64,000 nt of DNA from Mesorhizobium sp. NZP2298 (GCF_013170825.1 NZ_CP033365.1:4104001-4168000); one strand, 5' to 3'; shown: positions 37,478 to 48,741, counted from the stretch's first letter. Translations and numbers: made by a program. The notes: a model not told the origin generated them from the letters alone.

Positions 37478-37600
37478 TCAATCCGGCCCGGGCGATGCCA
37501 TGCGTTCCAGCAGCACGATCGCTGCTGCCAGCGTCTCGCGGTCGTCCTCGTCCAGAATGTTCTCTAGCCGGACTGCAATCCAACGCGCCCGTGCGGATCG
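37478..37600 (-). pseudogene. C-terminal remnant of a MarR-family regulator
   Basis: The minus-strand frame ending at 37478 reads ARARWIAVRLENILDEDDRE and on to LAAAIVLLERMASPGPD, which looks like the C-terminal dimerisation helices of MarR-type regulators. The DNA-binding winged helix that should precede it is absent: upstream of about 37600 the DNA switches to coding on the other strand for the end of a SnoaL-like protein. Interpreted as the 3' half of a deleted regulator. Recognition is by eye. Confidence 0.5.
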
Positions 37601-37601
37601 C

Positions 37602-37844
37602 GATTGCGTCAGGATCGAGGACCAGATCGCAGAGGGCGACATGGTGACGACGCGCAAGTCTGTCACCGGTATTCTCACGGGGCGATTGCTGGGAGCCGGT
37701 CCCACGAATGCGCCGATCGCCATCGATGTCATCGATATCGTGCGCGTTCGCGACGACCGCTACGCCGAACACTGGGGCATGAACAATCTGGCCGGCGTCG
37801 TGGCCGCGATCCGGGGGGCGACGCATGAAGAGGTCGCCTCTTAG
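37602..37844 (+). pseudogene. C-terminal remnant of a SnoaL-like/ester cyclase protein
   Basis: The frame RIEDQIAEGDMVTTRKSVTG...DIVRVRDDRYAEHWGMNN matches the second half of SnoaL-like polyketide/ester cyclase proteins (typically about 130-140 residues). The first half, with the helical N-terminus, is missing; the sequence upstream in this frame is low-complexity Ser/Arg and not family-like. An internal GTG/ATG could permit a short product, but it would lack half of the cone fold. It abuts the MarR remnant on the other strand. Confidence 0.55.
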
Positions 37845-37883
37845 CCGCGAGATCGTCGAACGAGCAAACTCAACAGGGAGCAG

Positions 37884-38258
37884 ATGATGGCCGAGACCGT
37901 CCTATGGCAGCGCTTCGAGGGGGCTATCTTGTTCGGGGCAGGTCTCCTGCTCTTCTGGCACGGCAATGGGTCGATACCATGGTGGGGAGCGCTGCTGGCG
38001 TTTTTCGCCCCCGACCTCAGCTTCCTTGGCTATCTTCTGGGGGCCAGGACGGGCGCGTTCATCTACAACGCGGTCCACATCTACGGCTTCGGCGCGGCTG
38101 TGCTTGCAATTGGCCTCCTCGCGCCGGCTCCGCTTCTTGCCGGTTTCGGATGGCTCTGGATTGCCCATGCGGGATTTGACCGCATGCTGGGCTATGGCCT
38201 GAAATTTCCGGAAGGCTTTGACCACACCCATCTTGGCCGCATCGGAAAGCGGCGGTAA
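37884..38258 (+). CDS. DUF4260 family small membrane protein
   Basis: 124 residues with ATG at 37884 or 37887 behind GGGAG. Three or four membrane segments; the C-terminal signature HAGFDRMLGYGLKFPEGFDHTHLG is characteristic of DUF4260. Function unknown. It sits next to the SnoaL/MarR remnants and convergent to the diguanylate cyclase gene. Confidence 0.85.
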   Translation: MMAETVLWQRFEGAILFGAGLLLFWHGNGSIPWWGALLAFFAPDLSFLGYLLGARTGAFIYNAVHIYGFGAAVLAIGLLAPAPLLAGFGWLWIAHAGFDRMLGYGLKFPEGFDHTHLGRIGKRR

Positions 38259-38264
38259 GCGAGG

Positions 38265-39413
38265 TCAGCTCGCGCGTCGGAACGGGGAGGCAGTGACACG
38301 GTTGCGGCCGCCACGCTTGGCGTCATAGAGCGCCTTGTCGGCGGCGCTGAGCACCTTGTCGAAGCTGAGGCCTTCTTTGCTGCCGAATGCAAAGCCGGCA
38401 CTGACCGTGCAGTTCAGGGAACCGTTTTCGGTCTCAATCAAGCGCGTTGCGAAAGCGGTCCGGATGCGCTCCGCGGCTTCTTCAACCGTCTCCGGCAGAG
38501 TGCGCTTCAACACCAGCGCGAACTCCTCGCCGCCCATGCGCGCCGCGACGTCGGCCTGGCGAAGATTGCCGGCGAGTTCCCCGGCGAACACTTTCAGCAC
38601 CTCATCGCCCGCCGCGTGGCCGTATTCGTCGTTGATGGCCTTGAAGTTGTCGAGGTCGAAGACGACGACAGCGGTAAAGGCGCCGACCGGGACACCGCCA
38701 TGCATGTCGAACAGGGCGCGCCGGTTGAGCAGTCCGGTCAAGGGATCGGTCAGGGCATCGCGGCGATGGTGCCTCGCCAGACGACCCTGATTGAGCGCAA
38801 GCGACAGGGCGCCAATACCCGTCATGCTGGCGATGACCACGATGAGGCTCAGTTCCTCCGCCCAGTTGCTTGGTGCGTGCCCCAGGACCAGTTTTCCATC
38901 CCAGGCAAGAACCATGGCGCAGAGCGCGAAAGACGTGGCGGTGGCCGAATAGAGCGCGGTGATGCCGATCGTCAGGGCAGGGGCCTCGTTCCGGCACCTC
39001 CAATATTCGAATGCGGTGGCGAACAGAAGCAAGGCCGCGAACGAGTTCTCGAATATGAAGCCCAGGCCGTCATAGCCCAGCGCCATGGGGGGCAGCGTCA
39101 CCACCAGCGAAATACAACCCAACAGCGTTCGCCTGACCGGTGAATCGCCCGTTCTGAACTGATAGGCAGCGCCCAGCATGGTTGAAAAGCCGATCAGCAG
39201 GAAACCCAGCGCGGCGATGCCGAGCAGCCGCCCGGGCATGTCGATATAGGCGTCATAGAAGAAGATATCGCCGACCACGAACACGAGGCTTATTGCCCAT
39301 GTCAGCAGAAAACGCTCCGAACGGGCGGTTAGCCACATGCCGAACAATGTCAAACTCAGGCAGGCCGCGGAGAATCCGACAGCCAGCAGAAGCGAAGTGT
39401 AGTCGAGCGACAT
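38265..39413 (-). CDS. Membrane diguanylate cyclase (GGDEF domain)
   Basis: 382 residues from ATG 39413, with GAGGGG upstream. Six or seven membrane helices occupy residues 1-205, then a GGDEF domain. The active-site motif is GGEEF at about 294-298, which is catalytically competent, and an RxxD inhibitory site (RQAD) lies five residues before it, so product inhibition by c-di-GMP is expected. No EAL domain. It makes c-di-GMP from two GTP, controlling motility/biofilm choice. The sensory input of the membrane domain is unknown. Confidence 0.92.
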   Translation of the reverse strand: MSLDYTSLLLAVGFSAACLSLTLFGMWLTARSERFLLTWAISLVFVVGDIFFYDAYIDMPGRLLGIAALGFLLIGFSTMLGAAYQFRTGDSPVRRTLLGCISLVVTLPPMALGYDGLGFIFENSFAALLLFATAFEYWRCRNEAPALTIGITALYSATATSFALCAMVLAWDGKLVLGHAPSNWAEELSLIVVIASMTGIGALSLALNQGRLARHHRRDALTDPLTGLLNRRALFDMHGGVPVGAFTAVVVFDLDNFKAINDEYGHAAGDEVLKVFAGELAGNLRQADVAARMGGEEFALVLKRTLPETVEEAAERIRTAFATRLIETENGSLNCTVSAGFAFGSKEGLSFDKVLSAADKALYDAKRGGRNRVTASPFRRAS

Positions 39414-39583
39414 GCCCCTCTTTCCTTGCCGGCGGCGGTTCCAGTTCTGCGGCTTGGCGTCGCCGCATTCATGCAGCAAGGAAGTGTCGATAAGGTTACG
39501 ATGGCGGCGAAGATGCCATCAAAAGGCGCTTTGCCAAGGGCAAGACGCATAGGTGGCGCTTATGGCATGTGGCCTGTTGCTCG

Positions 39584-40390
39584 TCAGTCCGCCAACCGTT
39601 TCATCAGCGCCATCGCCCCGAAGGGCGCGCGCACCTTGCCCTCGGTGATGAAGTAGACGAACACGTCGCGCGGCTGCACCGGAGCGTCGGTGGCGGGGTC
39701 GACACGCCGCAGGTCGGCCGGCTGCTTTCCTTCCGCCCAGATCCTTGCACGTGCCGCCCATTCATCGAGCCCCTTCGGCGTATAGCAGTCGGGATTGTCG
39801 TCTGAGCCGGTCTGCAGCCGGGCGTAAATGAAATCGCCGGTCACATCGGCGATATCAGGATATTTGGCATGGTCGGCATAGACGATCGCAGCCTTGTATT
39901 TGCGCGCGAGCGCGGCGAATTCCTGCACGATGAAACTGTCATTGCGCACTTCGAGTGCGTGGCGAAGCGCGACACCATCCTGCTTTTCCGGCAGCAGTTT
40001 CAAGAAGGCTTCGAAATCGTCCGGATCGAATTTCTTGGTCGGCGCGAACTGCCACAGGATCGGACCGAGCTTGTCGCCCAGAGCGGCAACGCCGGAACCG
40101 AGGAAGCGCAACATCGATTCACCGGCTTCGCCCAGTACACGCCGGTTGGTGACGAAGCGGTTGCCTTTCAGCGAATAGACAAAGCCGTCCGGTGCCTCGC
40201 TGGCCCATTTGACGAAGGTCGGTTCCTTGAAACTGGAATAATAGGTGCCGTTGACCTCGATGCTCGGCACCTGCCGGCTGGCGTATTGCAACTGCTTGGC
40301 CTTCGGAAGCTTGTCCGGATAAAAGGACGTGTCCCAAGGCTCGAAGGTCCAGCCGCCCATGCCGGAGCGGATTGTTCCCGATTTGCTCAT
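39584..40390 (-). CDS. DUF72 family protein
   Basis: 268 residues from ATG 40390. TIM-barrel-like DUF72 signature elements are GMGGWTFEPWDTSFYP near the start, VPSIEVNGTYY, and ALEVRNDSF. Function of DUF72 is unknown. Downstream of a GNAT gene (stop at 40434) in the same direction with a 43-bp gap; probably one operon with the GNAT and DUF302 genes and possibly uvrA. Confidence 0.88.
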   Translation of the reverse strand: MSKSGTIRSGMGGWTFEPWDTSFYPDKLPKAKQLQYASRQVPSIEVNGTYYSSFKEPTFVKWASEAPDGFVYSLKGNRFVTNRRVLGEAGESMLRFLGSGVAALGDKLGPILWQFAPTKKFDPDDFEAFLKLLPEKQDGVALRHALEVRNDSFIVQEFAALARKYKAAIVYADHAKYPDIADVTGDFIYARLQTGSDDNPDCYTPKGLDEWAARARIWAEGKQPADLRRVDPATDAPVQPRDVFVYFITEGKVRAPFGAMALMKRLAD

Positions 40391-40433
40391 TGTCGTCCTC
40401 CCGAATGCAGAAGTCTGGCCAAATTCAGAAAAA

Positions 40434-40898
40434 TCAGACCGTCGTGGTTTCGTCGACCGGTTTTGCCATGTCGACCAGCACCCATCCTGGCCTGTAAGGA
40501 TTGGGCCGGCGACCCGTTTCGCGATAGCCGTAAGCGAGATAGAGCGCGATGTTCCGTTCCATTTTCGCATTGGTGTAGAGCCGTATCTCCGGCAGGCCCC
40601 ATAAGCGCGTCTGTTGATCCGCGTGATTGAGCAGCTTTATGCCGAAACCCTTGCCCTGGAAGGTGGGCGACACCGCGACGGAGAAGATCATCGCGTGATC
40701 CTCGTGCCGCTCCAGTGTGAGCACTCCGGCAAGCCCATCGCCGCTCTCCAGCAGCCAGACCTCGCCGTTGGCGATGCGCGGCGCATAGTCCTCGGTCACC
40801 GGGATCGGCGGTGCGTCGAGTATGGCGTTGTAGGGAGCGTAGGCTGCTTCCGTCAGCGCGACGATCGCGGCGAGATCTTCGGAGTGGGCAAGCCTCAT
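40434..40898 (-). CDS. GNAT-family N-acetyltransferase
   Basis: 154 residues. The acetyl-CoA pyrophosphate-binding motif is VSPTFQGKGFGIKLLNHA (Q/R-x-x-G-x-G/A as Q-G-K-G-F-G), preceded by a hydrophobic strand MIFSVAV. Conserved Asn/Tyr in the terminal motif LYTNAKMERNIALYLAYGYRETGRR. Substrate unknown. Its start overlaps the stop of the DUF302 gene by 4 bp. Confidence 0.88.
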   Translation of the reverse strand: MRLAHSEDLAAIVALTEAAYAPYNAILDAPPIPVTEDYAPRIANGEVWLLESGDGLAGVLTLERHEDHAMIFSVAVSPTFQGKGFGIKLLNHADQQTRLWGLPEIRLYTNAKMERNIALYLAYGYRETGRRPNPYRPGWVLVDMAKPVDETTTV

Positions 40899-41304
40899 GA
40901 TTGATCCATTCCAGTGGCAGCGGCGATCGCCTTCTTCATGCCGGCAGCCATCGCCGCGACCGCGGCGCGGCTGGCTTCGCCCAGGCCATGGCGCGCGGCG
41001 ATCCAGTTCGGATCATTGTAAGACAGCCAGATCTTGCCGTCCTCATCCTCCCAGGCCAGCGCCTTCACTGGCAGGTCGATGCCGGCAAGTTGCCTGTCCT
41101 GCATAAGCGGTGTGCCGCCTCTGGGGTTGCCGAAAACCAGCAACTCGGTCGGCCGCAGCGAGGCGCCGACATCGCGCGCGCCGGCGGCATGATCGATGCG
41201 TGCGAAGACGAGCAGGCCCGCGCGCTTGACCACCTCAGCAAGGCGATCGATGGTTTCGGTCACGCCAAAACGGCTCTGGGCCGTGATCAGACCATCCTCA
41301 GCCA

Positions 41305-41308
<4 letters not shown>
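40895..41308 (-). CDS. DUF302 family protein
   Basis: 137 residues. Pattern typical of DUF302: [33 protein letters not shown] near the start and [27 protein letters not shown] further on. Small alpha/beta proteins, suggested to bind a ligand or haem but without an assigned role. It overlaps uvrA (stop at 41305) by 4 bp and the GNAT gene by 4 bp, so it may be transcribed with uvrA and share its SOS control. Confidence 0.85.
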
Positions 41309-44226
<2,918 letters not shown>

Positions 44227-44379
44227 AGCCGGTCGCCGCCTCAGATCTGGAATTCGTGGGATTGGCTGGTTCTTCCCGGCCATCCCCTATGTAGGTCTTT
44301 TTGCCGCCACGTCGAGAGACGCCCATAACTCCCGACAGAAGTCGTTTAACCGCCTTTCGCGCGAACGGGCAAGCGGAAA

Positions 44380-44394
44380 GAACAAAGGCTGAAC
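44380..44394 (-). promoter_or_regulatory. LexA (SOS) box upstream of uvrA
   Basis: GAACAAAGGCTGAAC on the plus strand is GTTCAGCCTTTGTTC on the minus strand, an exact fit to the alphaproteobacterial LexA operator GTTC-N7-GTTC. It lies about 154 bp ahead of the uvrA start. A third GAAC at 44362-44365 is not at the right spacing. Confidence 0.85.
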
Positions 44395-44506
44395 ACGCTC
44401 CTGACAAAGCTGTGCAAAAACTGGCACGGCTGTTTTCAGAAAACTGACTGGCACGTAACCTCCCGGCGATCACATTTTTCCGTAACCGGCTATTGATGGT
44501 TGACGC

Positions 44507-44749
44507 GGCCGGCTCACAGGAGCAGTCTTGGGCAGTCAGCGAAGCCGGCCGTCTTTCGATGGCCTCGCCGCCCCAAGGCGGCCTGCGAGACGCCGCAGGC
44601 ATTCGCGATTTGCGCTTCGCGACGGCAATGTCGCAACGGACACAGGAGCGGAGCATGACGCCACCGGACAGTCCCCAAGGGCTCCACGTCTCGTTGGAGC
44701 CGCGGCAGGCATAAGTGCCAGGGTTTAGCGTTTGCGCCGCCCGGCAAAC
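44507..44749. other. Hairpin-rich non-coding segment, possible structured RNA
   Basis: Within the 726-bp gap between uvrA and the gene ending at 44953 there is no convincing ORF, but six perfect hairpins follow one another: GGCCGGCT 44507 with 44543-44550; GCCGCC 44567 with 44577; GCCTGCG 44581 with 44594; TCGCGA 44603 with 44617; GGCTCCA 44680 with 44695; GTTTGC 44730 with 44744. No T-run or family signature (tmRNA, 6S, SRP) was recognised. It could be a structured RNA, a mosaic of palindromic repeats, or just high-GC chance. The rest of the gap holds the LexA box and a terminator. Confidence 0.3.
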
Positions 44750-44870
44750 CGTGACTTGCCGTATTCCCTAAAAATTAGAGACTGCTAGTCGGATCGTCGG
44801 CTGACGCCGCGAAGCATCCGAAATCCAACGCCGGCAGTACACTCCCGGCAAAAAATGGATTTGAGATCCA

Positions 44871-44908
44871 GAAAAGCCCCGTCCGTTTGCCCAAGGCACG
44901 GCGGGGCT
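44871..44908 (-). terminator. Rho-independent terminator of the small secreted protein gene at 44953
   Basis: AGCCCCG.CCGT (44875-44885) pairs with ACGGCGGGGCT (44898-44908), eleven pairs with one bulged base; on the minus strand it is followed by TTTTC. It is 45 bp past the stop at 44953. On the plus strand it is followed by GTTCTTTT and may also work in that direction. Confidence 0.8.
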
Positions 44909-44952
44909 GTTCTTTTGAGGAAATGGCTGAACTGGCCCTGGTGGAGGGCTGC

Positions 44953-45252
44953 TCACCTCGGGGGCTTGAACCCGCCCGTGGCCATATCGACCGTGATGCT
45001 GCCGGAAATCCTGACATCGGTATCGCCGATCTTGAACGTGCCGTTCCCGTTGCTGGGGAATGCGTCGTCGGGTTCCGGTTGGGGAGCCGGCTTGGCGATG
45101 CGATAATCGCCGGCCACGCCGGGCAGGGCGCCTTTGTGCGCCGGCGGTGCGCTGTCGTCGGCGAGTGCCATGCCGCTCGCAAGGCTGGCGAAAGTGAGCG
45201 CCGCGGCGGCGATGACGCGATGCGACGTCCTGGGCGAATAAGTGTCGATCAT
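44953..45252 (-). CDS. Small secreted protein of unknown function
   Basis: 99 residues from ATG 45252. A signal peptide ends at SGMALA/DDS. The mature part is short and Pro-rich, and ends with KIGDTDVRISGSITVDMATGG, which faintly resembles the first strands of rhizobial porins, but there is no barrel. Could be a decayed or orphan fragment, or a genuine small periplasmic protein. Terminated by a good hairpin. Located 88 bp beyond the stop of clpP on the same strand. Confidence 0.6.
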   Translation of the reverse strand: MIDTYSPRTSHRVIAAAALTFASLASGMALADDSAPPAHKGALPGVAGDYRIAKPAPQPEPDDAFPSNGNGTFKIGDTDVRISGSITVDMATGGFKPPR

Positions 45253-45340
45253 TCCCGGATTATAGGGACGAGCCGCTGCCGGAACCAGACCGGTGTCGTC
45301 AAATCTTCGACAACCGCCAGGAATCCGATCTGGCTTGGGT

Positions 45341-45946
45341 TTATGCCGCCCTTTTGCGCGTATCGAAAACGTGGTCGACAATACCCCATGCCTGGGCCTC
45401 GCGGGCGGTCATGAAATGGTCGCGGTCGAGCGTGCGTTCGACCTCCTCATAGCTGCGGCCGCAATGCTGGGCATAGAGTTCGGCCATATGCCGTTTGGTC
45501 TTGCCGATCCGCTCGGCATGGCGCTGGATGTCGGAAGCCTGGCCCTGGAAGCCGCCCAGCGGCTGATGCAGAAGGATGGTGGCGTTCGGCAGCGCGATGC
45601 GGCGCCCCGGCGTGCCCGCCATCAGCAGGAACGAACCCATCGAGGCGGCAAAACCCATGCACACGGTCGATACCGGGCAGCTGACATATTGCATCGTGTC
45701 GTAGATGGCGAAGCCGCTGGTCACCACGCCGCCCGGCGAGTTGATGTAGAGCGAGATCTCCTTGTCGGGGTTATCCGACTCCAGCGACAAGAGCTGCGCG
45801 CAGACAAGCGCCGAGACGTCGTCGTTGATCTCGCCATTGATGAAGACGATGCGCTCGCGCAGCAGCCGCGAGAAAATGTCGAAGGCGCGTTCGCCGCGGC
45901 TCGATTGCTCGACCACCATCGGCACCAGACTGGCAATACCGCTCAT
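45341..45946 (-). CDS. clpP: ATP-dependent Clp protease proteolytic subunit (ClpP)
   Basis: 201 residues. The catalytic triad is Ser102 (GFAASMGS), His127 (LLHQPLGG) and Asp176 (LDRD), with spacings of 25 and 49 residues as in E. coli ClpP. Tetradecameric serine protease core working with ClpA/ClpX. No clpX, clpS or tig gene is adjacent, so this is likely one of the extra clpP paralogues that rhizobia carry. Little or no propeptide ahead of [15 protein letters not shown]. Confidence 0.93.
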   Translation of the reverse strand: MSGIASLVPMVVEQSSRGERAFDIFSRLLRERIVFINGEINDDVSALVCAQLLSLESDNPDKEISLYINSPGGVVTSGFAIYDTMQYVSCPVSTVCMGFAASMGSFLLMAGTPGRRIALPNATILLHQPLGGFQGQASDIQRHAERIGKTKRHMAELYAQHCGRSYEEVERTLDRDHFMTAREAQAWGIVDHVFDTRKRAA

Positions 45947-45967
45947 TTTCTTCTCCGATTTACGTGT

Positions 45968-46444
45968 TCAGGCCGCACGCAGCACAAGGCGCGGTGTGTT
46001 CGCCGCGATGGGCTTTCCTGCCCCGCGCGGCCCCAGCGAAAGCCGGCAGCCGGCGCCTGCCATGGCGACGGCAGGCATCGCCTTGCGGGAAAATCCGTCA
46101 TGGACGATGCGCAGATGCGTGCCGCCCGAAACGGTGCGGGCGAGCGTGAAGGTGACGACGCTATCGAGAGGATCCTGCCGTGCGGGATCGTCCGGCTGCT
46201 CTCGCCAGGAATAGCGCAGGAGGCGTTCGGGCTCGGCGTCGAGGATTTCGCATTCGATCGCAGCGTCCATCCCGGCGAAGGCAAAACGATTGCCGATTTC
46301 CGGCGTGATGTCGTTGGGCATCATCCAGGCGGCGAGCAGTTCCGGAACCGTCAGCGCCCGCCAAACCTTTTCCGGCGGCTCCGCAAGGTCGTATTCGAAC
46401 TCGAGCGCATCCGAGGCAGCTTCGCTTTGGCTTTCGGCGTTCAT
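45968..46444 (-). CDS. SRPBCC (AHSA1-like) domain protein
   Basis: 158 residues from ATG 46444. EFEYDLAEPPEKVWRALTVPELLAAWMMP (about residues 15-43) is the typical first strand/helix of AHSA1/START-like ligand-binding proteins. The C-terminal HLRIVHDGF stretch also fits. It lies 15 bp downstream of an ArsR-family regulator gene on the same strand, a very common pairing in which the repressor is thought to control the SRPBCC gene. Ligand unknown. The C-terminal 30 residues look poorly conserved. Confidence 0.85.
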   Translation of the reverse strand: MNAESQSEAASDALEFEYDLAEPPEKVWRALTVPELLAAWMMPNDITPEIGNRFAFAGMDAAIECEILDAEPERLLRYSWREQPDDPARQDPLDSVVTFTLARTVSGGTHLRIVHDGFSRKAMPAVAMAGAGCRLSLGPRGAGKPIAANTPRLVLRAA

Positions 46445-46458
46445 TGATCCGACTTCCT

Positions 46459-46773
46459 TCACTGATCCATGTCCTTCAAAACCGTCTTCAGCCTTTCGAT
46501 GCGCTCCGGCCAGAAGGTCCGGTAGCGTTCGATCCAGGAGAGCAAGGGGGCAAGCCCCTGAGGATCGGCACGATAATAGGCGTTGCGGCCGGCCCGCCGC
46601 TCGACCACGAGGCCCGCGCCACGCAGCACCGCCAGATGCTGTGAGACGGCCGGCTGCGACACAGTCAGGCCGCTGCGCAATTCCGACACGCTCATCTCGC
46701 TTGTGGCGAGGCGCTCGAAGACGGCGCGGCGTGTCGGGTCGGCCAGGGCGCGGAAAATCTCTGCTTCGATCAT
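46459..46773 (-). CDS. ArsR-family transcriptional regulator
   Basis: 104 residues with a winged helix: IFRALADPTRRAVFERLATSE..VSELRSGLTVSQPAVSQHLAVLRGAGLVVERRAGRNAYYRADP. The metal-binding ELCVCDL-type motif of ArsR/SmtB is absent, so a non-metal signal is likely. Paired with the SRPBCC gene downstream. No obvious operator was located in the 226-bp gap shared with ssb. Confidence 0.9.
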   Translation of the reverse strand: MIEAEIFRALADPTRRAVFERLATSEMSVSELRSGLTVSQPAVSQHLAVLRGAGLVVERRAGRNAYYRADPQGLAPLLSWIERYRTFWPERIERLKTVLKDMDQ

Positions 46774-46857
46774 GACAAAAGCATAAGTTGATACTTATTG
46801 ATTTGGCAAGTGCTGTTTTGAAACCCATATGAAGGCCCTAGGCATTGCTGCCATTCC

Positions 46858-46898
46858 TTGACAATCAGCAGCAGTGCATATAGGAACGAAAAGGGAAC
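46858..46898 (+). promoter_or_regulatory. ssb promoter with overlapping LexA box
   Basis: TTGACA (46858-46863) and TATAGG (46879-46884) form a plausible sigma-70 promoter with a 15-bp spacer. GAACGAAAAGGGAAC at 46884-46898 is GTTCCCTTTTCGTTC in reverse, an exact GTTC-N7-GTTC LexA box placed over the -10/start region, so LexA would block RNA polymerase. ssb starts about 100 bp further on. Confidence 0.8.
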
Positions 46899-46999
46899 AA
46901 AAACCTTGTGGGAAAAGCCAGCCTTAGCAGGCGGCTGACGTGCGCAGCCTGTAAGGTGCTGCGACAAAAATTTGTTTCGGATGAGCGCGGAGAAAAATC

Positions 47000-47521
47000 A
47001 TGGCGGGTAGCGTCAACAAGGTCATTCTGGTCGGCAATCTTGGCGCGGATCCGGAAATTCGTCGCCTGAACTCGGGCGAGCCGGTCGTGAACATCCGCAT
47101 CGCCACGTCGGAAAGCTGGCGCGACAAGAATTCCGGCGAGCGCAAGGAAAAGACCGAGTGGCACAATGTCGTCATCTTCAATGAGGGCATCGCCAAGGTA
47201 GCCGAGCAGTACCTGAAGAAGGGCATGAAGGTCTATGTCGAGGGCCAGTTGCAGACGCGCAAATGGCAGGACCAGACTGGCGCCGACAAGTACACGACGG
47301 AAGTCGTACTGCAGAAATTCCGTGGCGAACTGCAGATGCTCGACGCGCGCGGCCAGGGCGAAGGCGGCCAGGTCGGCGGTTATTCCGGTGGCGGCAGCAG
47401 CCGTGGTTCCGATTTCGGCCAATCCGGCCCGAACGAAAGCTTCAACCGTGGCGGCGGCGCTCCCAGGGGCGGCGGTGGCGGTGGTTCGTCGCGCGAGCTG
47501 GATGACGAGATCCCGTTCTGA
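47000..47521 (+). CDS. ssb: Single-stranded DNA-binding protein
   Basis: 173 residues: an OB-fold of about 110 residues ([17 protein letters not shown]...WHNVVIFNE), a Gly/Ser-rich flexible linker and the terminal acidic tip DDEIPF that recruits repair and replication partners. ATG start at 47000. Controlled by a LexA box upstream. Followed by a terminator. Confidence 0.97.
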   Translation: MAGSVNKVILVGNLGADPEIRRLNSGEPVVNIRIATSESWRDKNSGERKEKTEWHNVVIFNEGIAKVAEQYLKKGMKVYVEGQLQTRKWQDQTGADKYTTEVVLQKFRGELQMLDARGQGEGGQVGGYSGGGSSRGSDFGQSGPNESFNRGGGAPRGGGGGGSSRELDDEIPF

Positions 47522-47580
47522 TCGAAAGCAATGCCGAACGGCTGACGTCGCCAGGTGACTGACGTTACGTGATCGATACG

Positions 47581-47612
47581 CCCCGAGGGTCCTGATGGAC
47601 TTTCGGGGTTTT
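47581..47612 (+). terminator. Rho-independent terminator of ssb
   Basis: CCCCGA-GGGTCC (from 47581) pairs back with GGACTTTCGGGG around TGAT, ending at 47608, followed by TTTT. It lies 60 bp beyond the ssb stop. Confidence 0.85.
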
Positions 47613-47667
47613 GCGTTGTTGATTTGGCCTGACAGCAGGTGCGATCTGGGACTGAAAGGACAAAGCG

Positions 47668-48093
47668 GTGAAGGCACGGGTAAAATGGGTCGAGGAGCGC
47701 ACCTTCGTCGGTGAGTCCGGCAGCGGTCACAAGCTGGTGCTGGGAACGGCGTCCGGACCTGAAGGCAAGACACCGGGCCCGAGCCCGATGGAACTGGTGC
47801 TGATCGGCACCGGCGGCTGTTCGGCCTATGATGTCGTGCACATCCTGGAAAAAGGCCGTGAGGCGGTTGAGGACTGCGTGGTCGAGCTCGATGCCGACCG
47901 GGCCGAAACCGAGCCAAAGGTGTTCACGCGCATCCACATGCATTTCATCGTCAAGGGCAGGGCGCTCTCGCCCGACAAGGTCAAGCGGGCGATCGACCTG
48001 TCGATCGAAAAATACTGCTCGGCCTCGGCAATGATGGCCAAGACGGCCACGATCACGCATGATTTTGAGGTTGTAGACACGTCGGCGAAGTAG
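47668..48093 (+). CDS. OsmC/Ohr-family protein
   Basis: 141 residues starting with GTG 47668 (GAAAGGA upstream). Two conserved cysteines are in GTGGCSAYDVV and IEKYCSASAMMA, as in OsmC/YhfA-type thiol peroxidases. It probably reduces organic hydroperoxides with dihydrolipoyl or glutathione donors, though the YhfA-like group has no assigned substrate. Stand-alone transcription unit between the ssb terminator and marC (convergent). Confidence 0.88.
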   Translation: MKARVKWVEERTFVGESGSGHKLVLGTASGPEGKTPGPSPMELVLIGTGGCSAYDVVHILEKGREAVEDCVVELDADRAETEPKVFTRIHMHFIVKGRALSPDKVKRAIDLSIEKYCSASAMMAKTATITHDFEVVDTSAK

Positions 48094-48111
48094 GGCAGTA
48101 GAGACTGCCGC

Positions 48112-48741
48112 TCATCCCACCATCAATGCCTTGATGCCGTCGGCGACGAACTGAACGGCCAGCGCGGCCAGGATGACACCGAGCAGGCGGGTCAGGATCG
48201 AGCGGCCGGTCTGGCCAAGGATGCGGTCGATGCGTTCCGACAGCACGAACACCAGATAGGTGATGGCCAGGCAGACGAAGATGATGCCGACGAGTGCGGC
48301 CTGCGCGGCGAAGCCCTGAAACGAGCCGGAGAGCAGCACCGTCGCCGAAATCGCACCGGGGCCCGCGATCAGCGGGATCGCCAGCGGGAAGGCGGCGATG
48401 TTGTGGATCATATCCTTGGTGATGGCGACGTCGCCGATCTTCTCCTTGCGGTCCTGCCGGCGCTCGAACACCATTTCGAAGGCGATGAAGAACAGCAAAA
48501 AGCCGCCGGCGACGCGGAAGGCCGGCAGGGTGATGCCGAACACCGACAGGATGGAGGCGCCCGCAACCGCGAACAGCGCCATCACCAGGAAGCCGATGAC
48601 CGAGGCGCGCACCGAAACCTGCTGGCGCTCCTCGCGGTTCATGCCGCGCGTCACGGCCAGAAACAATGGTGCCAGCCCGGGCGGGTCGATGGTCACGAGA
48701 ATGGTGACGAAGGCATTGAACAGGCTGTCGAAACTCGGCAT
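48112..48741 (-). CDS. MarC family (UPF0056) integral membrane protein
   Basis: 209 residues with six membrane segments. Typical MarC stretches are NAFVTILVTIDPPGLAPLFLAVTRG at the N-terminus and IPLIAGPGAISATVLLSG in the middle. Function unknown; earlier links to multiple antibiotic resistance were not upheld. The frame stays open to 48990 but the family N-terminus MPSFDSLFNAFVT fixes ATG 48741. Confidence 0.9.
   Translation of the reverse strand: MPSFDSLFNAFVTILVTIDPPGLAPLFLAVTRGMNREERQQVSVRASVIGFLVMALFAVAGASILSVFGITLPAFRVAGGFLLFFIAFEMVFERRQDRKEKIGDVAITKDMIHNIAAFPLAIPLIAGPGAISATVLLSGSFQGFAAQAALVGIIFVCLAITYLVFVLSERIDRILGQTGRSILTRLLGVILAALAVQFVADGIKALMVG

Noticed and set aside
37272..37826. 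A 184-codon minus-strand frame across the SnoaL/MarR scar
   Set aside because: It runs through both remnants in the wrong frame and covers the 58-residue gene; no coherent protein results.
44362..44383. A second LexA box using GAAC at 44362 and 44380
   Set aside because: The spacer is 14 bases, not 7.
44500..44780. tmRNA, 6S RNA or SRP RNA in the uvrA upstream gap
   Set aside because: No tag-peptide coding segment, no SRP tetraloop signature and no long 6S-type bulged helix could be found.
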